Positions 43,437-54,369 are shown, numbered from the stretch's first letter. The stretch is DNA of 64,000 bases from Meghimatium bilineatum (GCA_034231615.1 CM067309.1:26745661-26809660); one strand, 5' to 3'. Program-made: numbers and translations. Notes: generated from the sequence alone by a model not told the origin.

Positions 43437-44948
43437 ATGGGAATAGATCACATAGTACAGAGATGGTCGGAATATATCAAAGAACTTTATGATGATAATA
43501 GACCAGAAATAAACATACAAGATAACAGCGAAGGGTCGGGAAGCACTAAGACACATTAAATATGGCAAAGCCCCAGGTCCAGATAATATCACACACAGTG
43601 GAAACATACCCGATGACTTAATGAGGTCCATATTTATAGCCTTACCTAAGAAACCAGGGACCACCGAATGTGAAGAACACCGTACAATCAGCATCATGAG
43701 CCAAATAACCAAAATACTTCTCAGAATCATCATGAAGAGAGTGAGAAACAAAATAAAATCAGAAATAAGTCCAGAACAATGTGGCTTTGTAGAGGCAAAG
43801 GTACCAACAATGCTATATATATATTGAGAACACTAATAGAGAGGTCTATAGAGATAAAAACAGATCTGTACCTCTGTTTTATAGACTACACGAAAGTTTT
43901 TGATAAAGTTAAACATAGCGAAATTATACACATGCTAGAGAATTTGAACATTGACAGCAAGGATTTAAGAATAATCAAGAACATGTACTGGCAACAAACA
44001 GCAGCAATAAGAGTAGGAAATCAATTTGGCCCTTTTCAACAAATAAAACAAGGAATTAGGGATGCGTGCTTTCACCAGGCCTGTTCTCTTTATACAGTGA
44101 AAACATATTGCGCGCAATAGTAGATATCCCAGGAATATCAGAGGGAGGACATAACATAAATAATTTGAGATATGCGGATGACACTGTTCTGATTGCAAAA
44201 AGTGAGGAAGACCTTCAAGATTTAATTAATGTAGTAGTCACAGAAAGTAAAGAGAAAGGCCTCTTCCTAAATATCAGGAAAACAGAAGTAATTGTTATTT
44301 CAAAGAAACAAATTAACACACCTTGCAAGATAAAAGTGAATGATATGGTATTAAAACAGGTCCACCATTTCAAATATTTAGGTACAATGTTAAAACAGCA
44401 GATGGAAGAATTTCAACAGAAATAAGAAGCAGAATAGGACAGGCAAAAACAACATTCAGAAAAATGAAAAATATACTGTGTAATATGACCTTGTCATTAG
44501 AGGTAAGAAAGAGAGTTCTGAAGTGCTATATAACCCCTATACTAACATATGGGTGCGAGTCTTGTACAATAAACAAACTGGAAAGTGGGAAATTAGAGGC
44601 AACAGAGATGTGGTTCTACAGAAGAATGCTGAGAATACCATGGACAGCCAGAAAATCTAATGCAGAGATGTTGAAAGAGTCAAATACGAAACAGATCTTA
44701 ATCAATAATATAAGAAAACAGCAATCATCTTTTTTTCGCCACTTCATGAGACAGACAGGATTGGAGAACATAGTCACAACAGGCAAAATTGAAGGCAACA
44801 GAGACAGAGGGCGACAACGTGAGAAAATATTAGACAGTTTGACAATCTGGCACGGCAAGGAAACAACAACGACCTTGATACATAATACTGTCGACAGAGA
44901 GCTGTGGAGAGCCATGACTGCCTACGCCAGCCAGCATGGCACCTGATG
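43437..44948 (+). mobile_element. LINE family K (RTE-like), copy 1
   Basis: Plus strand: KYGKAPGPDNI near 43557, SIFIALPKKPGTTECEEHRT (about 43630), LCFIDYTKVFDKVKH (about 43870), LRYADDTVLIAKSEEDLQDL (about 44165), VHHFKYLGTML (about 44365), GCESCTINKLESG and TEMWFYRRMLRIPWTARKS, ending HGT at 44946 and a gatgatgatg tail. Compared with 56846-58266 it lacks two short pieces of the RT N-terminal part (around 43535 and 43597) but keeps the catalytic core. Frameshifts near 43800, 44075 and 44425. It inserted into RTE family D. Confidence 0.85.
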
Positions 44949-44950
44949 AT

Positions 44951-45745
44951 GATGTAAAATTACTAATACTAATGAAGATGACAACCTAAACAACCTCCTG
45001 AGTGAGCTTTTTTTGCAGATGATCAAGCATTAATATCATCAACAAAAGAACAACTACATAATATATAGACTCCACATAACATGTAGGGACTTTAACATTA
45101 AGATAAACACAGAAAAAAAACTGAAGTAATGAGAATCACAAAAACAGAAAGAAACACCACTATTCTAATCAATGATCAACAACTTTAACAGATGAAAGAA
45201 TGAACTTATCTTGGTAGCATCATATCATCGAATGGGAAAATATCAAATAAATCCAACATAGATGCAACATAGCATCCCGGATTTTGGGGCAGATTTCTAT
45301 TTTCAAAAACAAATATGTGAGCATGAACACCAAAACTGCACTATATAAAACGATCATCATACCATCACTATGCTACCAATTTCAAACATGGACACTAACA
45401 ACAGTTCCAAAAGAAAACTTGCTACAACAGAATGACTTGTCTACATCAAATCCTCGGAGTAACAATAGGAGACAGAATCAGGAATGAAAACATCAGAAGA
45501 CTAATAAATACAATGTCAATTCTGGATTACATCAGAAGACAACAAATTAAGTGGTTTTCACATGCTTACAGACTACCACCAGACAGTGCCATTCAAAAAG
45601 CATTACTATACAGAAACGATGGATACAAAGGAGCAGACCTTACAAACGATCGATTACAGAAATAAAAGAATCAATGAAAACAAACATATATGAAGCACAC
45701 AAAAAAGCCATCTCCAGAGAACTCTTCTGTCCCTGACACCGCAAG
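44951..45745 (+). mobile_element. RTE family D copy 1, 3' segment
   Basis: Resumes with LLSELFFADDQALISSTKEQL (FADD catalytic box, about 45000). ISIFKNKYVSMNTKTALYKT and LCYQFQTWTLTTV follow (45290-45410), then HQILGVTIGDRIRNENIRRL and IRRQQIKWFSHAYRLPPDSA up to 45600. Collinear with 52230-52985. Confidence 0.8.
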
Positions 45746-45789
45746 GTATAAAGGGATATAAAGTGAAAAGAAAGAAAACTGCCTCATAG

Positions 45790-46552
45790 AAGTCACAGAA
45801 CTTAACCCTTAGATCATAACTTCTTTACACCTCTGAAGGCCTATTATAACAACTTGTGTGACAACTGGACAACATCTTACCCTGGTCAAGTTGTAACTGA
45901 GTACCAAAATCGCTGGAATATTTAGCAGAGCTTTTGAAAAAAACTGCTACAATAGCTTTTGAAAAAAACTGCTACAATAGGAAAAGCAACAGAAGGATTC
46001 AGAGTAACAGGAATTTTTCCACTTGACATTAACATTCTCACAGATGAAGACTTTATACCAGCAACAGTAACAGACCAAGATCTAGATGTAGACACAGCTG
46101 ATATTGATGATGGTTGCTGATCCAGCAGTGTATGGGCTCATGCCTTTTGACCCAAATATTATATTATTGATGATCGTAGAGTGATTTGCCAGAATGCGGT
46201 TCCTCTTAATGGTCTACGTCCTATGGACAATATTTCATCCCCGTTTTCAAATAGAGAACAGCATGGAAAACATAACATGCTGGCTTCAGGAGGTCCTGAA
46301 CCTGGCACATCCAGTGACTGTGTAGAGTCTTCAGCTTCACCCTGTGACATTATTCCACTACCAAAAATGCAAAATAAAAGAAAACATACAGATAGAAGTC
46401 TAAAATCTACACTATTCACATCTGCCCTGAATAAAGACAGACTTCTAGCATTGGAGATGGCAAAGGATACAAAAATTGCCATCCCAAAATGGCAAGTACA
46501 AAACTCTTTGGCGAAGGTGTCGCCAGTGTCAAGCAAAAGAGAACTTTTGTAA
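45790..46552 (+). pseudogene. pogo/Jerky-like transposase C-terminal part
   Basis: Plus strand: AYYNNLCDNWTTSYPGQVVT near 45840, GKATEGFRVTGIFPLDINIL near 45985 (the 'GF-x-x-T-G-I-F-P' block typical of the C-terminal side of pogo/Jerky-type DDE proteins). The acidic DEDFIPATVTDQDLDVDTAD follows. After a repeat R1 fragment, 46181-46552 stays open and ends with DIIPLPKMQNKRKHTDRSLK, the usual basic P-x-P-K...K-R tail. A 24-bp duplication (gcttttgaaaaaaactgctac) lies near 45930-45975. The DDE core itself is not present. Confidence 0.65.
46105..46160. repeat. Dispersed repeat R1, short copy 3
   Basis: gatggttgctgatccagcag and tgggctcatgccttttgacc match the start of R1. It interrupts the pogo-like pseudogene. 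Confidence 0.65.
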
Positions 46553-46589
46553 CTTAAGACAGTTCAATTTCAGATCCAGTTTTCTCTGC

Positions 46590-46712
46590 ATGACACATCT
46601 TTTTTGGGGATGTAGTTGGTCAAGTACAGAAAACCTGTTTACTTAAGTTGCAAAGTGATTCGGTGCCACTGGAACAGACCTGGTTCAATTCCCGTCAGCT
46701 GTAAGAATTGGG
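46590..46712. repeat. tRNA-like unit, partial copy
   Basis: Contains ttttttggggatgtagttgg and cctggttcaattcccgtcag, the A-like and B-box-like parts of the 24.6-26.2 kb unit, same orientation as the inverted copies. Quite diverged. Confidence 0.7.
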
Positions 46713-46724
46713 TCTTCACATCTC

Positions 46725-47325
46725 AGTGTGCCAGTAAAACGATCAGGAAAGAGAGGTCTTTGCTGTGACTATGAGTAGAGTGACCATGGAGATTATGACG
46801 GTGACCAGGGCATTTGAGTGGGTAGGCACACAAAAGGTACACATACCTGCATCTTGAGTGACTCTATGAGTATGACTAGGAAGGTACAAGTGAGTCTCAT
46901 ACGTGAACAGTGCATTGAGGCCTAGAGAATATGAGGTTGAAAGTAGTTACATTTATTTTCATGTAGGGACATGTGAGTGTTCGAGGTAATGAAAGAGCAG
47001 ATTAACTGGCATAAAACACAATTATGGCACAGGGTGATGGGGCAATGAGTCGAGCTGACGTTTTGAATTCCATAACAGATATAGCATGCGAGAGTGAGAC
47101 TAATGAGGATGATGATTCCTTTTCGATGGCTAGGATTAAAGAACAAGGTTTAAAATGTGGTGTTGCTCGAAGTGAACATTTTGGTGGGTGCAGAAGAATG
47201 ATTGTCAACCAGTAGAATACTGGTACTGTCAGCAGAAATGTAATGGCGGATACACTCAGGGAGAGATTGGAGCAACTATGGATGTGCCCAGTTTGCCTTT
47301 ATGATGATCCAATGACTAACTAACT
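46725..47325 (+). mobile_element. LINE family A 3' fragment, plus strand
   Basis: Plus strand: ILSDSMSMTRKVQVSLIREQ (about 46855), then RADVLNSITDIACESETNED and SMARIKEQGLKCGVARSEHF (47046-47190), ending MCPVCLYDDPMTN and the ctaactaact tail. It is tail-to-tail with the full-length copy that starts 14 bp further on. Confidence 0.85.
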
Positions 47326-47340
47326 AACTGTAAGAATTAG

Positions 47341-49941
47341 TTAGTTAGTCGTCGGATCATCATCACTGCAAACTGGACACATCCATAGTTGCTCCGATCT
47401 CTCCTTGAGTGTATCCGCCATCACACGTCTGCTGACAGTACCGGTCCTATGCTGGTTGACCATCATTCTTCTGCGCACTCCAAAATGTTCACCTCTAGCA
47501 ACACCACATTTCAATCCCTGATCTTTAATCCTAGCCATTGAAAAGGAATCATCATCCATATTAGTCTCACTCTCGCGTGTTATATCTCTTAAGGAGTTCA
47601 AAACATCAGCGCAATCCATTGCCCCATCGCCCTTTGCCACAATCGCACACGATGCCAGTTGATCCGCTCTTTCATTGCCTCGAACGTCCACATGTCCCGG
47701 CACGAAAATAAATGTAACCGCTTTCAAGCTCGCATTTCTCAAGGCATCAATCCACTGTTCGCGAACGAGACCCACTTGTACCTTCTTAATCATACTCATA
47801 GAGTCACTCAAGATGCAGACCTGCGTTACTTTCTGTGTGCGTAGCCACTCAAATGCCTTGGTCACCGCCATAGTCTCCATGGTCATACTACTCGTAGTGA
47901 CCGCAAAGGCACCACTTTCCTCCTTGATCGTTTTACCTGCGCACTGAGCTGTAAAGGCCCAAGCACTGCGAACATGCCTAATTACAGATTCATCAGTGTA
48001 TATAATCACATCCCCCTCTTTGGTATTCTCACTGATTAAAGCCTGCACTTCTTTCTCCACAGCTGTGGGACACCATTCTCTGCGTTCCCTGCTAAGTGAT
48101 ATTACTACTCTCAAACAAGTTTCGAAATCTGTGGGTAGACCTATCCATTCCGCACATGCTGCCACATCCTGTAATCTGCACACGCTTTGTATTACATCCT
48201 CAGCACATCCCATCCACGACCTTCCTCTCTTGAGCCTGCTGCCTTTAACTTTCTGTATTTCGGAATGCAACGGGTGTTCCTTATCTGCATGTATTTGAAG
48301 GTACGCCCGTGCATGGCAATACTGTAATCTATGCTCAGCTGTTGGGCAGTCAAGTAGGTATCGCATAGCTCTTGTCAATGTGTCTCTTGTGCATCCCAGA
48401 ATGATACGCATTGCTGCATTCTGGACTCTATCCAGTCTTTCGATCTGAGTTTGGCTAAGAGTCAGAATTGCCAGTGCATATTCCACCACAGCCACAACCA
48501 AACCCTGGTACAAAAGAAATAACAATCTTTGCTCACACTGCGCAGCAGCCATAACCTTCATTGCCGCTAAGCCTTTGCCTGCCCTTATGATAATGTGGTC
48601 AACATGTTCCCTGAAACTCAGGCTTCTGTCAAAAAACACACCCAGATATCTCATTGTGCTAGTTCTTTCTAAACTTTTCCCGGACAACGAAACTTGTGGC
48701 ATGGGTGTCTTTACCATGTGATTGTTCAAGGAAAACCATGTCACGAATGCCTTAGACGGATTAACCACTGCTCCCGTATCTCGACACCAATTTGTCAGTC
48801 TGTCCAGCTCCTTCTGTAGTTCCACAACGCACTCTTCTCGATTTCTGCCCTGTCTACACACCAGGATATCATCGGCATATGACATCGTTCTGCCAACACC
48901 TGTGATTTGATTGCCAGCGATATGTACTGTGTATACATTGAAAAGTACAGGAGATAGAGGCGATCCCTGTGGCAGGCCAGGGCTAATAACCGTTGGTGTA
49001 GATATCCAGTTACCACACTTAAGAACTACAACCCTGTGCATCAGGGCGGCGCCAACCCAACGCACGACAAAAGGATTAACTGCAAGATTTAACAGCTGGC
49101 ATCAAGATATCCAAGGACACCCTATTGTATGCATCCTCAAGGTCTATTGCGACCGCACATGTCTCCATACGCGAATCGAACCCCTCAAAAACATCCTGCG
49201 CAAATATGGCTGCATTCTGCCATGTCTTCTTTCCTCTACGATATCCTCCTAACAATGTTGGTAAACACTTATTTCTTTCAAGATAACACGATACCTTCGG
49301 GGCCACAATTTTTCCAAAAGCTTGCCAATCGTATTCTGCATAGTTATTATTCTGTAGCCATGTATCCTGGTGTGGTCCTTCCCAGGTTTGGGTAGTGGAA
49401 CTAAATAGCTGTGCAACCAGTCTTCTTTCACTGTGCCCTTTAGAAGGCTATTATTGAACATGTCCGCCAACTCTCCCAACTCCTCATCCGTTCTTCGACT
49501 AATGTCATCGTATCTAATGCCATCTGGCCCTGGTGCTGTATTTTTTGTACTTTTCAGTGCCTTCCTGATTTCTTCAACTGTGATTAGCATATGGTTTTCC
49601 ATGCTCAAGTTCTTACACGTGTCTGTGAGCATTTTCCTGATTTCTTGATATGCCTCCACATTTCTCTGACCAATTTGTGCGGTGTAGTGTGCCAGCAACG
49701 CAGCACCTTTTGTCTCGTCCGCCTTCTGCCAGACGGTATCGCCGCTCTGGAAATCGGCAATAGTCACGCGTCTTGTGAGACCATTCATGGATTTGTGTAA
49801 CCGCCAGAACAATTTTAGTGACTTTTCGCGTGTGATCTCTTTGCAAAATTCGTCCCATTTTGACGCATTTGCTGACTTTGCAATATCTTTGAATGTTTGG
49901 ACTAAGATATCTTTCTTCCGTTTCCATTGTGCGACCTCCAT
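47341..49941 (-). pseudogene. LINE A reverse transcriptase and RNase H
   Basis: 49941-49306: EKSLKLFWRLHKSMNG, NTAPGPDGIRYDDI, LVPLPKPGKDHTRIHGYR. One base seems lost from an A-run near 49312-49316, changing frame. 49306-49076: GGYRRGKKTWQNAA and AVAIDLEDAYNRV. A second shift lies near 49075-49090. From 49065: LPQGSPLSPVLF, MSYADDILVCRQ, FVTWFS, MRYLGVFFDRSLSF, MRYLLDCPTAEH. RNase H: IIYTDESVIRHVRSAW (D; the following G is E), MTMETMAV (E), ILSDSMSM (D), GNERADQLA (D). The C-terminus has CPVCSDDDPTTN. Catalytic residues survive; the lesions could also be sequencing errors in homopolymers. Confidence 0.88.
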
Positions 49942-49944
49942 GGG

Positions 49945-50910
49945 CTAAGCCGCAACACGTTTCCGTGCCCTTTGCCATAGTGATACTGCTTTCCGTTTCT
50001 CGCTCCATGCCCTTTGAACTTCTTCGTTCCACCAGGGGGGCCTATCCCACACCAGATTTCCCACTACTTGAGCCTTACGTTTGTCTTGTCGAATTCTGCT
50101 CACAACATCCACTCCTCTGCGATCATATTTAAAGGATCTTACCTTTGGCCTTATCTGCTTACTTTTGTCATTTTTTAAGAGAACAACACATGGGAGGTGG
50201 TCACTGCCATGATGCCCCAGCACGTCCCATTTGCAGATAGCCACAGAAGCTGATGACACCAATGCCAGGTCGATAGTGCTATCATCATCACCATCCCTGC
50301 TTGCCATCCTTGTTATACGGCCATCGTTAAGGCACACCAGGTCCGTATCTGTCAGGGCCTCCTCAAGTTCTCTTCCCTGTTTGTTCGAAGCACTATTGCC
50401 CCACGATGTACCTTTCGCATTGAAGTCACCACAAAAGAGGATCTGCTTTTCCTGTTCCATTATCTCCCTTAGGATCTTCCAACTCTGAAGATCAATGCTC
50501 GTGTTGCAGGCATACACATTTACAATCATGATTGGGTGCTGGACCCTCACTGCCTGTAACTGGATATTGTCACTATCCCACTTGGACATATCAACCTCGC
50601 ATACACTAAAACCCTTGAGTACTAAGATTACCTGTCCAAGATGTCGCCTGTTGTAGAAACACTGAAATCTGGCTATCCTGATATTACCACTTTCACATAG
50701 CTGCGTTTCTTGTAATGCAATGACGTCAGCCTCATAACACATCTTTTCTAGCTCTGTTCTACACTTGTGTACACTGGCCACATTCCAAAACAGCACACGC
50801 ACGTTTTTAATTCCTAGCCTAGCTGTTTTCGATCTCGTTCTTCTAGCACCCGCCCGGTGACTTTTCCTTTTTGAGCCACCTCGTTTAGGCCGCTTGATAT
50901 TGGCCGCCAT
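49945..50910 (-). CDS. LINE A APE-type endonuclease ORF
   Basis: A 321-residue frame starting MAANIKRPKRGGSKRKSHRA with a basic N-terminus. Endonuclease motifs: RVLFWNVASV (about residue 37), DVIALQETQL (about 65), LFCGDFNAKGTSWG (about 155), STIDLALVSS (about 210) and HHGSDHLPCV (about 233), giving the N, E, D-x-N, D-x-A and S-D-H catalytic set. It ends in TAG at 49945-49947; the next codon but one is an ATG in the same frame (49941) that opens the RT. This looks like a single ancestral polyprotein with one nonsense change, although a natural two-ORF layout or read-through cannot be excluded. Confidence 0.88.
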   Translation of the reverse strand: MAANIKRPKRGGSKRKSHRAGARRTRSKTARLGIKNVRVLFWNVASVHKCRTELEKMCYEADVIALQETQLCESGNIRIARFQCFYNRRHLGQVILVLKGFSVCEVDMSKWDSDNIQLQAVRVQHPIMIVNVYACNTSIDLQSWKILREIMEQEKQILFCGDFNAKGTSWGNSASNKQGRELEEALTDTDLVCLNDGRITRMASRDGDDDSTIDLALVSSASVAICKWDVLGHHGSDHLPCVVLLKNDKSKQIRPKVRSFKYDRRGVDVVSRIRQDKRKAQVVGNLVWDRPPWWNEEVQRAWSEKRKAVSLWQRARKRVAA

Positions 50911-51399
50911 TTTTCAAACAGTGTGACAACGAATACACTCACGAAGAATTCAGCTCAGATGCACGCACTCCGTTAGCACCGGCGAAGATCTTAATGAGTG
51001 GACCTCCTGGTCAGAGAATAACAACACATCACCACACAATCTCCTAAATGAAAACAATGAATATATCCATTGTTCAAGTGAAGCTGTAGGTGACACACAA
51101 AACACTTGTGTTGCTATCCACCATTTTGACCGGAAGTGTCAACTGTAAGAATTATTTTCATTTATCCTCATGCGTCTTTTAATTTACTTGTATAAAATGG
51201 GGTAAAGTGGGTTTTTTAAAATATATGCTCAAAACATCTCATTCTACTGTATACACTGTATGTTTTCTACATTCTCACTAATTTTAAGATGGATGGATAA
51301 GCTATAAACTGATAAGCTATATGACTGTTCTCTCATGGTTGTTTTGTGTCGGAATACGCTAATATGTACAAATTGCAGTTTTTCACCTACCTACCCTAT

Positions 51400-51525
51400 A
51401 TACATAAATCTACCACAAATTAGATCTATATACACAAACCTCTACAACAAATTAGATCTATATACACAAACTAGATCTATATACACAAACCTATCACAAA
51501 CTAGATCTATATATACACATATTTT
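51400..51525. repeat. AT-rich tandem repeat T1, locus 3
   Basis: Four or five copies of the unit ttagatctatatacacaaac + ctatcacaaa, containing palindromic AGATCT. It lies 40 bp downstream (minus strand) of the donor of SMG6 exon 51564-51713. Confidence 0.8.
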
Positions 51526-51563
51526 ACAGTAATGACTAGAATACAATATTAAACTGATAATAC

Positions 51564-51713
51564 CTCCATATTCTCTTTGTTTTTCTCTCTTTCTTCTCTT
51601 TTTCGTCTTAATTCTGCTTTTTTGGCCTTCAATTTTTCAATGTTATCTTTCTCTTGAATGTTTTTCCTTCCATCCTCCTCAGAATCAGCATGCTCTATAA
51701 CCACATCGTCAGA
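51564..51713 (-). CDS. SMG6: SMG6 exon (acidic/coiled-coil region before PIN)
   Basis: A 150-bp exon of exactly 50 codons: SDDVVIEHADSEEDGRKNIQ, EKDNIEKLKAKKAELRRKRE and EREKNKENME. It has an acidic stretch followed by a Lys/Arg/Glu helix, as in SMG6 between the helical domain and PIN. Acceptor ccatgacaag is ordinary; donor GAG|GTATTA is weak. Joining to the next exon gives ...ENMEAILDSH..., which aligns well with family members. Slightly less certain than the PIN exons because its sequence is low in complexity. Confidence 0.85.
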
Positions 51714-51774
51714 CTTGTCATGGGAACAGAAGAAAATAAAACTTTCATATTAGAGTCATCTTTTGAATCAGAAC

Positions 51775-51905
51775 AAATGAAACAACAAAAATTAAGAACA
51801 ATAAGACACATGAAAGAATAAAAATTAAGAACAATGAGACAGATGAAAGAATAAAAATTAAGTACAACCAGACAGATAAAAGAATTAACTATTACGAACA
51901 ATCAG
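51775..51905. repeat. 33-34-bp tandem repeat beside SMG6 acceptor
   Basis: About four imperfect copies of gaacaatgagacagatgaaa + gaataaaaattaa, ending roughly 60 bp upstream (minus strand) of the 3' splice site of exon 51564-51713. On the minus strand each unit is a pyrimidine-rich tract. Confidence 0.75.
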
Positions 51906-51929
51906 ACACAAGGAGATAACCAAGATTTA

Positions 51930-52985
51930 TATTTGGCTTTCATTGACCAAGAGAAAGCTTTCGACAGAGTGGAATGAGAACAATTATGGATAACATTACA
52001 GACATATGGAGCTCCACAACATCTGATAAGCCTATGTCAGAGCATATACACCAATAGTCAATGCTCAGTAAGAACAAGTGCAGGCTCATCCAATTATTTT
52101 CAAATCCACTCAGGAGTGAGACAGGGATGTGTACTACCCCCCCCCCCCTTATTGTTTATAACATACATAGATCACATCTGCAAAGTAGCAAAGACAATGG
52201 AAGAAAACAATGTGAAGGATAACTTAAACGAATTGGTATTTGCAGATGACCAAGCACTAGTTGCATCATCAGAAGAGCAACTACAAAGACAAATAGGTTA
52301 CATCAAACATGCCAAACCTTTAACATGAAAAAAAAATTAGAAAAGACCAAAATAATGAAGATAGGAAGACCAGAAAGAAACACCATACCAACATACATAT
52401 TGAAAACAGACTTAAACAAGTGACAGTATTCACATATCTAGGAAGCAATATAACAACAGATGGAAAGAGCAGTAAAGAAATACGCAATAGATGTAGTAAA
52501 GCATACCAAGTACTAGGGCAAATGACATCAATCTTCAGAAACAAAAATGTAGATTTAAACATCAAAATAACACTATTCAAAACGATTATTATGCCAACGC
52601 TGTGCTACCAATACCAAACATGGACAACGACAGCACAAGACAAATGTAAACTAGTGACAGCTGAAATGGCCTGCTTATGCAGAATCCTAGGAATATCGCT
52701 AAGAGACAGAGTGAGAAATGAGGACATTAGACAAAGAACCGTCACCGCCCCAATCTTGAAGTATATTAAGAGCCAACAGATCAAATGGTTTGCACACATA
52801 GCAGACTACCATCAGACAGCATACCACAGTAAGCTATGCTACACAGATATAGTGAAAGCAGACCGAAAGGCCGACCTTGAAAACGATGGACCACCAAAAT
52901 AAAAGAGGTGAAAAATTCCACAATATACACAGCACACACGAAGGCCTTCTCCAGAGATGCTACCCCTGATGCTGAAAGGCAATAA
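51930..52985 (+). mobile_element. RTE family D, copy 2
   Basis: Plus strand: LAFIDQEKAFDRVE (about 51938), YGAPQHLISLCQSIYTNSQC, GVRQGCVLPPPPLLFITYID (about 52110; C9-10 run in the codons for PPP), LVFADDQALVASSEEQLQRQ (about 52230). Then VTVFTYLGSNITTDGKSSKE, LCYQYQTWTTTAQD, MACLCRILGISLRDRVRNED and IKSQQIKWFAHIADYHQ to about 52815. The tail has gatagataaatag repeats. 5'-truncated, several frameshifts. Confidence 0.85.
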
Positions 52986-53134
52986 AGGGTTTAACGAATA
53001 GATAGATAAATAGACACATTGAAAGAATAACATTTTGGATTATCTTTTTTCTTGTCCTGTCTTATCTTGCCCTATCCATGTGTGTCGCTGGGCGTATTGG
53101 GAAGCAGAGATCTTCTTTCTTTAGCTAATACAAG

Positions 53135-53705
53135 TAAATTCAAGAAGGAAGCCAGAGGATGAATTAAAAATTCTTGAAACTAACGGGAATTGAACCAGTC
53201 CGTTCAATGGCACCAAATCGCCTAGCAACTTTTTGGAGATGCAGTTAGTCAAGTATTGAAAAACCAGTGTACGAGAGTTGATAGTCGATTTGGTGCCGTT
53301 GAACGGACTGGTTCAATTCCCGTTAGTCTCAAGACTTTTTAATTTATCCTCTGGCTTCCTTCTTGAATTTACTTGTATAAGCAATTATTTGAAGTAACAT
53401 TGTACTGTCTATATATTTTATCCATGTTTACAAGAAGACCTATTGGCCCTTGTAGAACTAATATGGTTGTTATATGTTTGTTGTTACTGAGTATACTTCA
53501 ATACCTGTAAGGGATGTTCGTTGTTGTTGTAATAGTCCTTGTCTCATTCTCAGTGACTTGAGTGCACAGTTTGAATGTCTTGAAAAAAAAATAGAATTTT
53601 TTTTAGATGCGGTTAGTCAAGTACGGAAAAACCAGTGTACGAGAGTTGCTAGGCGATTTGGTGCTGTTGAACGGACTGGTTAAATTTCCATTAGTCTCAA
53701 GAATT
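53135..53705. repeat. tRNA-like units in inverted orientation
   Basis: A short forward piece (53135-53230; aagtaaattcaagaaggaag...cgcctagcaac) meets an inverted unit (53230-53340 and on to about 53590), followed by a second inverted tRNA-like head (53600-53705; tttttagatgcggttagtca...ttggtgctgttgaacggact). It is the same forward-then-inverted layout as 24613-26198, in a more diverged state. Confidence 0.8.
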
Positions 53706-54034
53706 TCTTTAGTTAACTACGATGTCACTGCCATAATGCAGCTTTGGTGTTCACATGTAACTTAGCTCCAAGTATGGAATTTAATTGCAATATTTTACTC
53801 GTTCTGGCTTGCAAGGCCTGTCTAAAGAGCTAACTCTCATTCTCTTTTAAATTAGACAAATTATTGATGGAGGTGAGAGGAGGGAGAAGGGGTGGTGAAA
53901 TAGTTACTAGGCATATCTACATGTTCTAGACTCATCCTATATCAAATGTCTACATGTAACTACTTATAAATCAAATGTGGACCATATGGACCAGCTTGTA
54001 TATAATGTACTCGCTTCAAGATGTTGATACTCAC
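53706..54034. other. SMG6 intron, nothing identified
   Basis: No element recognised between the tRNA-like units and the exon. Confidence 0.35.
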
Positions 54035-54223
54035 CTCTTGACCAGAATCTGCATTCCCTAGGCTGTCAGTGACAAGTTTTTCCTCTGATCTGGTTGGTGA
54101 GGGAGCAACAGAATAGTAGCTTCTACTCTCTACATTATAAGCTAGCAAGGGCGGCTCTACACCGCAGAGATATTCTCCAAACAATCTCAGCTTCTCTATA
54201 CGAAGCCAGTCTTCAACATGCTG
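54035..54223 (-). CDS. SMG6: SMG6 exon (end of helical domain)
   Basis: A 189-bp, 63-codon, phase-0 exon between acceptor gttgattacag and donor CAAGAG|GTGAGT. It reads QHVEDWLRIEKLRLFGEYLC, GVEPPLLAYNVESRSYYSVA, PSPTRSEEKLVT and DSLGNADSGQE. The helix followed by LCGxEPPLLA and Y-x-SVAP matches the segment of SMG6 directly before its acidic linker. It is the most upstream exon found here; preceding exons were not identified to 64000. Confidence 0.88.
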
Positions 54224-54369
54224 CTGTAATCAACAAACATCAATTCAAGTATTTCTACATTTTTAGATGAGTAACTCAATTCAAATATTTGTAGATTGTT
54301 AGATGAGTACCCCAGAAAGCATGAAGTAGAGTGTCATCAAGCCATTGTCTTTCAGATCAATTTATAATT

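Larger units (their letters stand above)
47339..51140 (-). mobile_element. LINE family A, full length, 13-bp TSD
   Basis: AACTGTAAGAATT occurs exactly at 47326-47338 and 51141-51153, bracketing a 3802-bp minus-strand element. The 5' end (51140) begins gacacttccggtcaaaatgg. A 230-bp 5' UTR is followed by one interrupted reading frame for APE endonuclease, RT, RNase H and a CPVC knuckle. The stop codon lies in the terminal ttagttag repeat, so there is almost no 3' UTR. Lesions: one in-frame TAG and two frameshifts. It inserted between SMG6 exons 51564-51713 and 33679-33829, 424 bp from the former. Confidence 0.92.

Noticed and set aside
46181-46552. Independent host gene of 123 codons
   Set aside because: The DIIPLPK...RK tail and the upstream GFRVTGIFPLD block fit the C-terminus of a pogo/Jerky-type transposon protein interrupted by repeat R1.
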